Part shown: positions 38,724 through 47,731 of the stretch, piece by piece | Position numbering within the stretch: position 1 is the stretch's first letter | Layout: every line of letters begins with the position of its first letter | Assembly: GCF_017876165.1 (NCBI RefSeq) | Contig: NZ_JAGINQ010000013.1 | Span: 62,001 to 126,000, forward strand | Source: Azospirillum soli | GTDB lineage: Bacteria; Pseudomonadota; Alphaproteobacteria; Azospirillales; Azospirillaceae | Reading direction: 5' to 3' | Length of the DNA: 64,000 bases | Made by a program: the position numbers and the translations under genes | The notes under the pieces: generated by a model | The model's database searches: none | Seen by the model: the letters and a program-made list of their open reading frames with translations, nothing else | What the model was told of the DNA's origin: nothing

Positions 38724-39998
38724 ATGGGAAGCGCTCCGGTGCCCCAACTCAGGCGAATTCATGCCCCGCGCGCCCGCAACAGGCTCCGCGCGTTCGGGGC
38801 GATGCTCCTTCCGGTTCTCCTGGCCGGATGCAACGCCGTCGTGATGGATCCGGCCGGTGACATTGCGGTGCAGCAGCGCAACCTCATCGTCACCTCCACG
38901 GTGCTGATGCTGCTGATCATCGTGCCGGTCATCACGCTGACGCTGCTGTTCGCGTGGCACTACCGCGCGGAGAATAAGAAGGCCACCTACGACCCGGAAT
39001 GGCATCATTCCACCCGGCTGGAGGTGGTGATCTGGACGGCGCCGCTGATGATCATCATCGCTCTCGGGGCGATCACCTGGCTCAGCACGCACACGCTCGA
39101 CCCCTACCGGCCGCTGACCCGCCTCGATTCCTCGCGGCCCCTGCCGGCGGATGCGAAGCCGCTGAACGTCCAGGTCGTCGCGCTCGATTGGAAATGGCTG
39201 TTCTTCTACCCGGACCACGGGATCGCGACGGTCAACGAACTGGCGGCGCCGGTGGACGTGCCCATCGCCTTCCACATCACTTCGGCCACGGTGATGAACT
39301 CCTTCTTCATTCCGGCGCTGGCGGGGCAGGTCTACGCCATGGCCGGGATGGAGACGAAGCTGCACGCGGTCATCAACGAGGAAGGCACCTACAACGGCTT
39401 CTCGGCGAACTACAGCGGGTCCGGCTTCTCGCGCATGAACTTCAACTTCCATGGCATGACCCGGCAGGGGTTCGACCAGTGGGTGGAGAAGGTGAAGCGG
39501 GAGGGATCGGCGCTCGACCGCCCCGCCTATCTGGCGCTGGAGCAGCCGAAGGAGGACGTGCCGGTCCAGTATTTCTCCCGCGTGGAGGACGGGCTTTACA
39601 CCGCCATCCTGAACATGTGCGCGGTCCCCGGAAAGATGTGCATGGCCGAGATGCACCACATCGATTCCATGGGCGGCGCCGGCCGGGAGAGCCACGAGAA
39701 CCGGGAGCGCCTGCGGTACGACAACCGCCTGATGCAGAGCGGCCACGAGGCGTCGGCCGCGACCCATCCGGCGTCGGGGCGCCCGCCGCGCGGCGGCGGT
39801 GACGGCGACGTCCAGCCCGAAGGCATGCGGCCCCGGCCGGGATCGCCCGCCGTGAACCAGCCGACGACCCATCCGGACACGCCTCAGGGCCACGCCATGC
39901 CCGGCGCGCCGGACACCGTGGCGCCGCCGCAACTCAACAACAAGACCGATAGCAACAACACCGATACCAACAAGACCGACAGCGGCCAGCCGCGATAG
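38724..39998 (+). CDS. cyoA: Cytochrome bo-type ubiquinol oxidase subunit II
   Basis: 424 residues, longer than E. coli CyoA (315). A lipoprotein signal ends in the lipobox LLAGC (about 32-36), then two TM helices (about 58-80, 100-120) and the cupredoxin domain: VQVVALDWKWLFFYPDHGIA, VMNSFFIPALAGQVYAM, YSGSGFSRMNF. The CuA ligands of cytochrome c oxidases are absent, as expected for a quinol oxidase. The C-terminal 95 residues are Pro/His/Asn/Thr-rich and disordered (NKTDSNNTDTNKTDS), beyond the normal end. Confidence 0.93.
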   Translation: MGSAPVPQLRRIHAPRARNRLRAFGAMLLPVLLAGCNAVVMDPAGDIAVQQRNLIVTSTVLMLLIIVPVITLTLLFAWHYRAENKKATYDPEWHHSTRLEVVIWTAPLMIIIALGAITWLSTHTLDPYRPLTRLDSSRPLPADAKPLNVQVVALDWKWLFFYPDHGIATVNELAAPVDVPIAFHITSATVMNSFFIPALAGQVYAMAGMETKLHAVINEEGTYNGFSANYSGSGFSRMNFNFHGMTRQGFDQWVEKVKREGSALDRPAYLALEQPKEDVPVQYFSRVEDGLYTAILNMCAVPGKMCMAEMHHIDSMGGAGRESHENRERLRYDNRLMQSGHEASAATHPASGRPPRGGGDGDVQPEGMRPRPGSPAVNQPTTHPDTPQGHAMPGAPDTVAPPQLNNKTDSNNTDTNKTDSGQPR

Positions 39999-40016
39999 TC
40001 GGAGCGGGGCAATCCC

Positions 40017-42014
40017 ATGTTCTCAGACATAGATCTTCAGACCTTTCTCTTCGGGCGGCTGACCTGGGCATCGATTCCCCTCCATGAACCCATTCTGATC
40101 GCGACCTTCACCGCCGTCGTGCTGGGCGGCCTCGCGCTGGTCGCGGCGGTGACCTATTACCGGGCCTGGGGCTATCTGTGGCGCGAATGGATCACCAGCG
40201 TCGATCACAAGCGGATCGGCGTCATGTACGGGATTCTCGCCATCATCATGCTGCTGCGCGGTTTTGCCGACGCGATCATGATGCTGACGCAGAAGGCGGT
40301 CGCCTTCGGCCCGAACGAGGGCTATCTGCCGCCGCACCATTTCGATCAGGTCTTCACCGCCCACGGCGTGATCATGATCTTCTTCTTCGCGATGCCGATG
40401 GTCACCGCGGTGATGAACTACGTCATGCCGTTGCAGATCGGGGCCCGCGACGTCGCCTTTCCCTTCCTGAACAACTTCAGCTTCTGGATGACCGCCGGCG
40501 GCGCCTTCCTGACCATGGTGTCGCTGTTCGTGGGTGAGTTCGCCCGCACGGGCTGGCTGGCCTACCCGCCGCTGTCGGGGCCTGACTTCAGCCCCGGTGT
40601 CGGGGTCGATTACTACATATGGGGGCTACAGGTCGCGGGTGTCGGGACAACACTGTCCGGCATAAATCTGATCGCGACCATCGTGAAGATGCGGGCGCCG
40701 GGCATGACGATGATGAAGATGCCCATCTTCACCTGGACGACGCTGTGCACCAACGTGCTGATCGTCGCCGCCTTCCCGGTGCTGACCGCCACCTTGGCGC
40801 TGCTGTCGCTCGACCGTTACGTGGGGACGCATTTCTTCACGAACGACTTGGGCGGCAACCCGATGATGTACATCAACCTGATTTGGATCTGGGGCCACCC
40901 GGAGGTGTACATCCTGATCCTGCCCTGCTTCGGCATCTATTCGGAAATCGTCTCGACCTATTGCGGCAAGCGGCTGTTCGGCTACGCGTCGATGGTCTAC
41001 GCGACGGTGGTCATCACGATCCTGTCCTATCTGGTCTGGCTGCACCACTTCTTCACGATGGGGTCGGGGGCCAGCGTGAACGCCTTCTTCGGCATCACGA
41101 CGATGATCATTTCCATCCCGACGGGCGCCAAGATCTTCAACTGGCTGTTCACCATGTACCGGGGCCGCATCCGGTTCGAGGTGCCGATGCTGTGGACCGT
41201 CGGTTTCATGGTGACCTTCGTGATCGGCGGCATGACCGGCGTGCTGCTGGCGGTTCCGCCGGCCGATTTCGTGCTGCACAACGGCCTGTTCCTGGTCGCC
41301 CATTTCCACAACGTGATCATCGGCGGCGTGGTGTTCGGCCTGATGGCGGGACTGTACTACTGGTTCCCGAAAGTGACCGGCTACCGGCTCGATCCCTTCT
41401 GGGGGAAGATGACCTTCTGGTTCTGGCTGGTCGGCTTCTACTTCGCCTTCATGCCGCAATATGTGCTTGGCCTGATGGGGGTGACGCGGCGGCTGAACCA
41501 CTTCGAGGACTACGCACTGCAGCCCTGGTACTACGCCGCGACCTTCGGCGCGCTGCTGATCGCGCTGGGGATCGGGTCCTTCATCGTCCAGCTTGCGGTG
41601 ACCTTCCTGCGGCGGGAGCAGCTGCGCGACCTGACGGGCGATCCGTGGCACGGGCGGACGCTGGAATGGTCCACCTCCTCCCCGCCGCCGCCCTACAACT
41701 TCGCTTTCATCCCCATCGTCCACGAGCAGGACGCCTGGTGGGACATGAAGCGGCGCGGCCACGTCCGCCCGCGCGACGGCTACCGGCCCATCCACATGCC
41801 GAAGAACACCGCCGCCGGGTTTGTACTGTCGGCGATCAGCACCGTGCTGGCCTTCGCGCTCATCTGGTACATCTGGTGGCTCGCCATTGTCTCCTTCGTC
41901 GCTCTGATCGCGGCCGCCATCGCGCACACCTTCAATTACCGGCGGGACTACTACATCCCGGCCGAGGAGGTCATGAGCTTCGAAGACGGGCGCGCGCGCG
42001 CCGCTGCGGAGTAG
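40017..42014 (+). CDS. cyoB: Cytochrome bo-type ubiquinol oxidase subunit I
   Basis: 665 residues (E. coli CyoB 663). All haem-copper ligands are visible: [15 protein letters not shown] (low-spin haem His), [12 protein letters not shown] (CuB His and cross-linked Tyr), WLHHFFTMG (two CuB His), and [12 protein letters not shown] (haem His pair). The quinol-site region near [15 protein letters not shown] is intact. About 15 TM helices. It reduces O2 to water and pumps protons. It starts 18 bp after cyoA. Confidence 0.98.
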   Translation: MFSDIDLQTFLFGRLTWASIPLHEPILIATFTAVVLGGLALVAAVTYYRAWGYLWREWITSVDHKRIGVMYGILAIIMLLRGFADAIMMLTQKAVAFGPNEGYLPPHHFDQVFTAHGVIMIFFFAMPMVTAVMNYVMPLQIGARDVAFPFLNNFSFWMTAGGAFLTMVSLFVGEFARTGWLAYPPLSGPDFSPGVGVDYYIWGLQVAGVGTTLSGINLIATIVKMRAPGMTMMKMPIFTWTTLCTNVLIVAAFPVLTATLALLSLDRYVGTHFFTNDLGGNPMMYINLIWIWGHPEVYILILPCFGIYSEIVSTYCGKRLFGYASMVYATVVITILSYLVWLHHFFTMGSGASVNAFFGITTMIISIPTGAKIFNWLFTMYRGRIRFEVPMLWTVGFMVTFVIGGMTGVLLAVPPADFVLHNGLFLVAHFHNVIIGGVVFGLMAGLYYWFPKVTGYRLDPFWGKMTFWFWLVGFYFAFMPQYVLGLMGVTRRLNHFEDYALQPWYYAATFGALLIALGIGSFIVQLAVTFLRREQLRDLTGDPWHGRTLEWSTSSPPPPYNFAFIPIVHEQDAWWDMKRRGHVRPRDGYRPIHMPKNTAAGFVLSAISTVLAFALIWYIWWLAIVSFVALIAAAIAHTFNYRRDYYIPAEEVMSFEDGRARAAAE

Positions 42015-42024
42015 GCGAACGATC

Positions 42025-42675
42025 ATGACGATGCATCTGGATACGGCGCGCCGCGAAGCCGCCGCCACCGAAGCGGAAGCCCCCGTCTTCTACGACGTGG
42101 AGGAGGCTGCCCACGCCGAGAGCAGCACCCTTCTGGGTTTCTGGATCTACCTGATGAGCGACGCGCTGATCTTCGCGGTGCTGTTCGCGACGTTCGGCGT
42201 GCTCGGCACCCGTTACGCCGCCGGGCCGTCCCCGGCGGATCTGTTCGAACTGCCGCTGATCGCGCTGAACACGTCGCTGCTGCTGTTCTCCTCCATCACC
42301 TACGGTCTGGCGATGCTGGAGGTGGAAAAGCGGCGCATGGGGCTGACGCTGTTCTGGCTGGGCGTCACCGGCCTGTTTGGCCTCGGCTTCCTCGTGATCG
42401 AGCTTTACGAGTTCTACCATCTGATCGCGGAAGGCGCCGGGCCGCAGCGCAGCGCCTTCCTGTCCGCCTTCTTCACGCTGGTGGGCACGCACGGGCTGCA
42501 CGTCACGGCCGGCATCCTCTGGCTGGTGACGCTGATGTTCCAGCTGCCGCTGCACGGCTTCATCCCGGAAAACCACCGGCGGCTGATGTGCCTGGGCATG
42601 TTCTGGCACTTCCTGGACGTGATCTGGATCGGCGTCTTCACCTTCGTCTATCTGATGGGAGTCCTGAGGGGATGA
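42025..42675 (+). CDS. cyoC: Cytochrome bo-type ubiquinol oxidase subunit III
   Basis: 216 residues with five TM helices. Typical segments are LGFWIYLMSDALIFAVLFATF, ELPLIALNTSLLLFSSITYG, GTHGLHVTAGILWLV and FWHFLDVIWIGVFTFVYLMG. It is a structural subunit of the oxidase. It follows cyoB by 10 bp and overlaps cyoD by 4 bp. Confidence 0.96.
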   Translation: MTMHLDTARREAAATEAEAPVFYDVEEAAHAESSTLLGFWIYLMSDALIFAVLFATFGVLGTRYAAGPSPADLFELPLIALNTSLLLFSSITYGLAMLEVEKRRMGLTLFWLGVTGLFGLGFLVIELYEFYHLIAEGAGPQRSAFLSAFFTLVGTHGLHVTAGILWLVTLMFQLPLHGFIPENHRRLMCLGMFWHFLDVIWIGVFTFVYLMGVLRG

Positions 42676-43112
42676 GCGTTCACGCCGAACACGAGCCCGA
42701 CCGCGCCGCCGCGCATTCCCGTGGATATGATGGCGGGGGACATGATGGCGGGCATGGCCACGGGCACGATGACACCAGCACCCATCACGGGTCGTTCAAG
42801 GATTACCTGATCGGTTTCGGCCTGTCGGTGGTGCTGACCGCCATTCCCTTCTGGATCGTGATGGCGGACGTGTTCCGCAGCCCGACGGTCGCGGCGGTGG
42901 TGATCCTGCTGTTCGCCGCCGTGCAGATCGTCGTGCACATGGTCTACTTCCTGCACATGAACACGCGGTCGGAGGGCGGTTGGACGTTCCTGGCGCTGAT
43001 GTTCACCATCGTCATCGTCGTCATCACGCTGACCGGGTCGCTGTGGGTGATGCATCATCTCGACACCAACATGATGCCGATGTCACCGGAGCATATGCGC
43101 AACATGCCGTGA
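42672..43112 (+). CDS. cyoD: Cytochrome bo-type ubiquinol oxidase subunit IV
   Basis: The ATG at 42672 overlaps the cyoC stop, giving 146 residues against about 109 in E. coli. The extra N-terminus is His/Gly/Asp-rich (GGGHDGGHGHGHDD) and could bind metal. Three TM helices follow: YLIGFGLSVVLTAIPFWIVM, VAAVVILLFAAVQIVVHMVY, and FLALMFTIVIVVITLTGSLW. Confidence 0.94.
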   Translation: MSVHAEHEPDRAAAHSRGYDGGGHDGGHGHGHDDTSTHHGSFKDYLIGFGLSVVLTAIPFWIVMADVFRSPTVAAVVILLFAAVQIVVHMVYFLHMNTRSEGGWTFLALMFTIVIVVITLTGSLWVMHHLDTNMMPMSPEHMRNMP

Positions 43113-43885
43113 CCGAGGCAGCAAACCCGCCGCGTTCGCTCGGCTGGCTGGTCGGGTTCGGGATCGTCGCGACCGTGGTCTTCGCGGTGCTGGTCGCGCT
43201 CGGCAGTTGGCAGGTGGAGCGGCGGGCCTGGAAGCTCGCCCTCATCGAGCGGGTGGAGACGCGCGTCCACGCGCCGCCGGTCCCGGCGCCGGGGCGGGCG
43301 GAGTGGCCGACGATCACGGCGGCGGATCATGAATACCGGCGCGTGAGCGTCACCGGAGTCTTCCTGAACGACCGCGAGACGCTGGTCGCCGCCTCCACCG
43401 TGCTCGGCCCCGGTTCCTGGGTGCTGACTCCGCTGCGGAGAGACGACGGGACGGTGATACTGGTCAATCGCGGCTTCGTCCCGCCCGGCCGGCGCGATCC
43501 GGCCACGCGGACGGACGGGCAGGTTGAGGGCAACGTAACGGTGACGGGGCTGCTGCGGATCAGCGAACCGGGCGGGGCCATGCTGCGCGCCAACGACCCG
43601 GCCGCCGACCGCTGGTTCTCGCGCGACGTGGCGGCCATCGCGGCGGCGCGGGGGCTGGAGGAGGTGGCGCCGTACTTCATCGACGCGGATGCCGGCGTTG
43701 GTGGGCCGGCGTTTCCAGTTGGCGGCCTGACTGTGATCGCGTTTCCCAACAACCATCTGGTCTACGCGATCACGTGGTACGGGCTTGCCGCGATGGTCGC
43801 GGGCGGGGCCGCGTACCTGATCCGCCACGAGTGGCGGGAGAGGAGACAGATAGCCCCTCTCCCCCCTGGGGAGAGGGTTGGGTGA
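43109..43885 (+). CDS. SURF1 family oxidase assembly protein
   Basis: The GTG at 43109 overlaps the cyoD stop (GTGA), giving 258 residues. Two TM helices bracket a periplasmic domain: TM1 (about 10-32, WLVGFGIVATVVFAVLVALG with SWQVERRAWK following, the SURF1 signature) and TM2 (about 220-240). VTGVFLNDRETLV and VILVNRGFVPPGRRDP are typical. SURF1 helps haem a insertion and assembly of haem-copper oxidases. Its last residues, APLPPGERVG, and the stop are encoded by a REP-like element. Confidence 0.92.
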   Translation: MTEAANPPRSLGWLVGFGIVATVVFAVLVALGSWQVERRAWKLALIERVETRVHAPPVPAPGRAEWPTITAADHEYRRVSVTGVFLNDRETLVAASTVLGPGSWVLTPLRRDDGTVILVNRGFVPPGRRDPATRTDGQVEGNVTVTGLLRISEPGGAMLRANDPAADRWFSRDVAAIAAARGLEEVAPYFIDADAGVGGPAFPVGGLTVIAFPNNHLVYAITWYGLAAMVAGGAAYLIRHEWRERRQIAPLPPGERVG

Positions 43886-43969
43886 GGGGGAAGCGTCGGC
43901 CATGGAGAGGTTTTCCGGCCTTGCGGCCGCCCCCTCATCCCAACCCTTCTCCCACGAGGGGAGAAGGGC
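43855..43969. repeat. Inverted pair of REP-like elements
   Basis: The first element has CCCTCTCCCC-CCT-GGGGAGAGGG (43855-43877) then TTGGGTGAGGGGG. The second is in opposite orientation: CCCCCTCATCCCAA then CCCTTCTCCC-ACGA-GGGGAGAAGGG up to 43969. They sit between the convergent SURF1 and FAD-oxidase genes, and could serve as a bidirectional terminator. Confidence 0.8.
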
Positions 43970-43970
43970 T

Positions 43971-45248
43971 TTAGCCTGTGGCATCAAGGCGGCGCAGGTG
44001 GGCCATGTAGGCGGGGGCGAAGCGGGTCACCAGCGCGTGCAGGGGCAGGGTCCGCAGGGGTGTGAAGGGAAGCGGCAGGTCCTTCGAGTCGGTGCCGGCA
44101 CCGAATTTCGCCAGTTCCCGGCCCACCGCGGCCCCCAGCGCCATGCCCCGGCCGTTGTAGCCGACTGCCGCCACCACGCCCGGCGCCAGCTCGTGGAAGT
44201 GCGGGCGGAAGTCGGCGGTCATGGCAAGGTGGCCGCTCCAGCTCCGCTCGATGGCCGGGCGGCCGGCTTGCGGGAAGACGCGGGCGATGCGGTCGCGCAC
44301 GCGCTCCTGCGCGCGGCGGTCGGCGTCCTGAAGGGAGATCAGCGTGCAGCCCGACACCAGCCGGTCGTCGGCGGTCCAGCGGAAGAAATGCAGGTCGCCC
44401 TGGGTATCGCTGCACGCCATGTCGGCGGGCAGGATGGACGCCCGCAGTTCGGGCGGCAACGGCTTGGTCACCATCTGGAAGTTCAGGACCGGCACGATGG
44501 ACCGGCGCAGCCCCGGCCACAGGTCGTCGGTGTAGGCGTTGGTCGCCAGGATCACCCGCTCGGCCGTCACGCTGCCCTGCGGCGTTGTCAGGCGCCACGC
44601 CGAACCGGCGCGCTCCAAGCCGGTGACAGGGGTGTCGGTGTGCAGGCCAACCCCCAGCCCGATGGCCGCGCGGGCCATCTCGCGGACGAGCGAGAGTGGG
44701 TTGACGTGGCCGCCGGTGGGGGCGAGCATCGCGCCGTGCCAGAAGTCGGTGCCGAGGGCCGCCCGCGCGGCCTCGGCGTCGAGCAGCCGCACATCGGCCC
44801 CGCGCGCCTGCCACTGCGCCACGCGCTTGCCCACCGCGACCATGCGGCCGGGGCGGTGGGCCGGCTGGATCCAGCCCTTCTGCACGGCGTCACAGCGCAG
44901 CCCGTGCTTTTCGACGAGGCTGAAGACCAGGGCCGCCGAATCCCGGATCATGGCGATCAGCCCTTCGCCCTTCTCGCTGCCGTAGGCGGCGACGAGGTCG
45001 GCGGGGTCGAGGCGCGAGAGGGTCGGGATGATCTGGCCGTTGTTGCGCCCGGAACCACCGAAGCCGGCTTCTGCTGCCTCCAGCAGAACGACGCGCACGC
45101 CGCTTTCGGCGAGGTGGATTGCGGCGGAGAGGCCGGTGATCCCGGCCCCCACCACGGCGACGTCGGCCTGAAGCGGCCCCTTCAGCGGGGCCGTCTCGGG
45201 GGCGGCAACGGCCGTCGCCGCCCAGTGGGATGCCGGCATCCCGGTCAT
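43971..45248 (-). CDS. FAD-dependent amine/amino-acid oxidase (DAO, PuuB/OrdL-like)
   Basis: 425 residues. The FAD-binding site is VAVVGAGITGLSAAIHLAE, followed by LLEAAEAGFGGSGRNNGQI, the PuuB/OrdL-type signature, and the C-terminal RSWSGHLAMTADFRPHF and GYNGRGMALGAAVGREL. Family members oxidise secondary amines or amino acids (gamma-glutamylputrescine, proline-like, D-amino acids). It is last in the cysteine-related operon and overlaps the M20 gene by 4 bp, so a sulfur-containing cyclic or D-amino acid is a reasonable substrate guess, e.g. a thiazolidine. Confidence 0.87.
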   Translation of the reverse strand: MTGMPASHWAATAVAAPETAPLKGPLQADVAVVGAGITGLSAAIHLAESGVRVVLLEAAEAGFGGSGRNNGQIIPTLSRLDPADLVAAYGSEKGEGLIAMIRDSAALVFSLVEKHGLRCDAVQKGWIQPAHRPGRMVAVGKRVAQWQARGADVRLLDAEAARAALGTDFWHGAMLAPTGGHVNPLSLVREMARAAIGLGVGLHTDTPVTGLERAGSAWRLTTPQGSVTAERVILATNAYTDDLWPGLRRSIVPVLNFQMVTKPLPPELRASILPADMACSDTQGDLHFFRWTADDRLVSGCTLISLQDADRRAQERVRDRIARVFPQAGRPAIERSWSGHLAMTADFRPHFHELAPGVVAAVGYNGRGMALGAAVGRELAKFGAGTDSKDLPLPFTPLRTLPLHALVTRFAPAYMAHLRRLDATG

Positions 45249-46450
45249 GCCGCGACCTCCGCCTCAGCGGACAGCAGAGTCTTCGTCAAGCTGACCCAAT
45301 AGCTGGCGCCGATGGCCAGATTGGCGTCGTTGAAGTCGTAGCCGGGGTTGTGCAGCAGGCAGCCGCCCTCCGCCGGGCCGTTGCCGAGCCAGACGTAGCA
45401 GCCGGGCCGCTGCTTCAGCATGAAGGCGAAATCCTCCGCGCCCATGGACGGCATCGGATCGTGATCGACATTGTCAGCGCCGACCAGCCGGGCCGCGACC
45501 TCGGCGCAGAGCGCCGTCTCATCCGCGCTGTTCACGGTGGCGGGGTAGCGCCGCTCGTACCGGACCTCCGCCGTGCAGCCGAAGGAGGCGGCGGTGTGCT
45601 CCGCCAGCACGCGCATGCGGGCCTCCACCGTGTCCTGCACGCTGTCCTTGAAGGCGCGCACCGTGCCCCGGATGGTGACCGACGGCGGGATGACGTTCCA
45701 GGTGTCGCCGCCGAAGATCTGCGTCGCCGACACCACGGCGCTGTCCAGCGGGTGCAGGCTGCGGCCGGGGATCGTCTGCAACGTGGTCAGCAGGTGGCCG
45801 GCCGCCGTGATGGCGTCGTTGCCCATGTGCGGCATGGCGGCGTGGCTGCCCTTGCCGTGCACGACGATCTCGAAGATGTCGTAGCTGCCCATCATCGGGC
45901 CGGGGCGCAGCGCGATGCGGCCCAGCGGCAGGCCCGGCCAGTTGTGCATGCCGTAGACGGCGTCCACGGGGAAGCGGTCGAACAGGCCGTCCTCGATCAT
46001 CTCGCGCGCGCCGCCCTCGTTCTCCTCGGCGGGCTGGAAGATGACGCGGAGGGTTCCGTGGAAGTCCGGATCGTCGGCGAGGAGCTTCGCCGCGCCCAGC
46101 AGCATCGCCGTGTGGCCGTCGTGCCCGCAGGCGTGCATGCGCCCCGGATTGACGGAGCGGTGGGCGAAGTCGTTCGCCTCGTGGATGTGCAGGGCGTCCA
46201 TGTCGGCGCGCAGCGCAATGGCGCGCTGGCCTCCGTGGCGGCCCTTCAGCGTGCCGACCACGCCGGTGCGGCCCAAACCGGTCGCCACCTCGTAGCCGAA
46301 GGCGCGCAGCTTCTCGGCAACGAAGGCGCTGGTCTCATGCTCCTCGAAGGCGGTTTCGGGGTGGGCGTGCAGGTGGTGGCGCCACGCCTGCATCTCAGCA
46401 CTGAGCGCGGTCGCGGCCGGGTTCAGGCGGACGTTTTCGGGGATGGTCAT
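45245..46450 (-). CDS. M20 family amidohydrolase (hippurate hydrolase/carbamoylcysteine amidohydrolase-like)
   Basis: 401 residues. Metal-site motifs HACGHDGHTAML and QPAEENEGGAREMIEDG, plus dimerisation-domain and MHNWPGLPLGRIAL signatures, place it in the M20D aminoacylase/carboxypeptidase group. It hydrolyses N-acyl or N-carbamoyl amino acids in the cytoplasm. It overlaps both neighbours by 4 bp. Right after an ATC hydrolase, the natural substrate by analogy with the Pseudomonas ATC pathway would be N-carbamoyl-L-cysteine, released as L-cysteine; N-acylcysteine is the alternative. Confidence 0.9.
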   Translation of the reverse strand: MTIPENVRLNPAATALSAEMQAWRHHLHAHPETAFEEHETSAFVAEKLRAFGYEVATGLGRTGVVGTLKGRHGGQRAIALRADMDALHIHEANDFAHRSVNPGRMHACGHDGHTAMLLGAAKLLADDPDFHGTLRVIFQPAEENEGGAREMIEDGLFDRFPVDAVYGMHNWPGLPLGRIALRPGPMMGSYDIFEIVVHGKGSHAAMPHMGNDAITAAGHLLTTLQTIPGRSLHPLDSAVVSATQIFGGDTWNVIPPSVTIRGTVRAFKDSVQDTVEARMRVLAEHTAASFGCTAEVRYERRYPATVNSADETALCAEVAARLVGADNVDHDPMPSMGAEDFAFMLKQRPGCYVWLGNGPAEGGCLLHNPGYDFNDANLAIGASYWVSLTKTLLSAEAEVAA

Positions 46451-46968
46451 TTCGGCGTCTCCGTCGCCCCGCCCTCAGGCAGGGTGCTTTCCGGCAGGGT
46501 GTAGCGAAAGTCGCAGTGGCTGGCGCCCTGCATGATGGTCTGGGTGCGGGTGAAGCGGGCGTCGGGGCGGTAGCCGCACATGAACTCCCCATCCCGGTTG
46601 CAGGACAGGATGTCGCCGATCTCCGCCACACCGATGGCGCGGTAGGTCTCCGCGTAGCGGCAGCGGGTGACGTTGAAGTCCAGCCGGTCGGGCGCCGCCT
46701 CGATCACGTCCAGCGCCAGGGCGTCGTTGGCCGTCCACAGGGCGAGACGCTCGCGGAAGGTGGACAGGTCGGCGGTGCCGTGGGTCTTGCGGTCCTCCTC
46801 GGCCATGGCGGCGCCGGCGGCGCGGGCCATGACCTCGATGGCGCGGGCGAGGACGGCGCGCGCCCGTTCCCGCCCGATCTCGGGCAGCAGCTGGTCGTAG
46901 AGCGCCTTGGCGAACTCCGCCTCGATGCGGCGGCGTTCGAGGATGGGCATGGGTGCGGGGTTGGTCAT
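46447..46968 (-). CDS. L-2-amino-thiazoline-4-carboxylate hydrolase family protein (copy 2)
   Basis: The ATG at 46968 has AAGGAG upstream, giving 173 residues. The C-terminal half carries the ATC-hydrolase family pattern: VTRCRYAETYRAIG, ILSCNRDGEFMCGY, RTQTIMQGASHCDFRY, with three conserved Cys (CRY, SCN, HCD). The N-terminus is helical. In Pseudomonas the enzyme opens the ATC ring to N-carbamoyl-L-cysteine. It is coupled (4-bp overlap) to the M20 amidohydrolase, the expected next step. Confidence 0.87.
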   Translation of the reverse strand: MTNPAPMPILERRRIEAEFAKALYDQLLPEIGRERARAVLARAIEVMARAAGAAMAEEDRKTHGTADLSTFRERLALWTANDALALDVIEAAPDRLDFNVTRCRYAETYRAIGVAEIGDILSCNRDGEFMCGYRPDARFTRTQTIMQGASHCDFRYTLPESTLPEGGATETPK

Positions 46969-46984
46969 GGTCTCCTTCTCCCTT

Positions 46985-47731
46985 CTATCCGCCGAGATAG
47001 GCGGCCTGGACCCGAGGGTCGGCGGCCAGTTCGGCGGCGTTTCCGGACAAGGTAACCCGACCCGCCTCCATGACGTATGCGTGATCCGCGACACGCAGGG
47101 CTGCGCGTGCGTTCTGCTCGACCAGCAGGATCGAGGTGCCCTCCGAGCGGATTTGCACCAGAAGGTCGAAGATCTGCTTCACCACCATGGGGGCGAGGCC
47201 CAGCGACGGTTCGTCCAGCAGCAGAAGGCGCGGCTTGGACATCAGCGCGCGGGCGATGCACAGCATCTGCTGTTCGCCGCCGGAGAGCGAGCCGGCCTTC
47301 TGCGACAGCCGCTCGCGCAGGCGGGGGAACAGTTCCAGCATCGCTTCCATGCGGGCGGCACGGTCCTGGGAACGGACCCGTCCGCCGAGCAGCAGGTTCT
47401 CGCGCACCGTCATGGTGCCGAAGATCTGCCGCCCCTCCGGCGCCTGCGCCAGACCCAGCTTGACCACCGCGTGGCTGGGGCTGTTGGTCAGGTCCTGGCC
47501 GGCGAAGACGGTGGTTCCGCCGGTGGTGCGGTAGATGCCGGACAGCGCGCGCATCAGCGACGTCTTGCCGACGCCGTTGGCGCCCAGCACGGCGACGATG
47601 CTGCCTTCCCGCACATCCAGGGAGACGCCGCGCAGGATCTCCTGCGAGCCCATGCGGACCTTGAGGTCGCGCACCTCCAGAATGCGGCGGACGGCGGTCG
47701 TGGTGGTGTCGGTGACGGCGTCAAGCGGCAT
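46985..47731 (-). CDS. livF: ABC transporter ATPase, LivF-like
   Basis: 248 residues with Walker A GANGVGKTSL, signature LSGGEQQML and Walker B LLLLDEPSLGLAP. APEGRQIFGTMTVRENL is typical of LivF. It energises the import complex encoded by the next genes upstream. It overlaps livG by 11 bp. Confidence 0.95.
   Translation of the reverse strand: MPLDAVTDTTTTAVRRILEVRDLKVRMGSQEILRGVSLDVREGSIVAVLGANGVGKTSLMRALSGIYRTTGGTTVFAGQDLTNSPSHAVVKLGLAQAPEGRQIFGTMTVRENLLLGGRVRSQDRAARMEAMLELFPRLRERLSQKAGSLSGGEQQMLCIARALMSKPRLLLLDEPSLGLAPMVVKQIFDLLVQIRSEGTSILLVEQNARAALRVADHAYVMEAGRVTLSGNAAELAADPRVQAAYLGG

Noticed and set aside
46969..47094. N-terminal extension of the second ATC-hydrolase gene
   Set aside because: The extension overlaps the LivF 3' coding region; a clear AAGGAG precedes the internal ATG at 46968.
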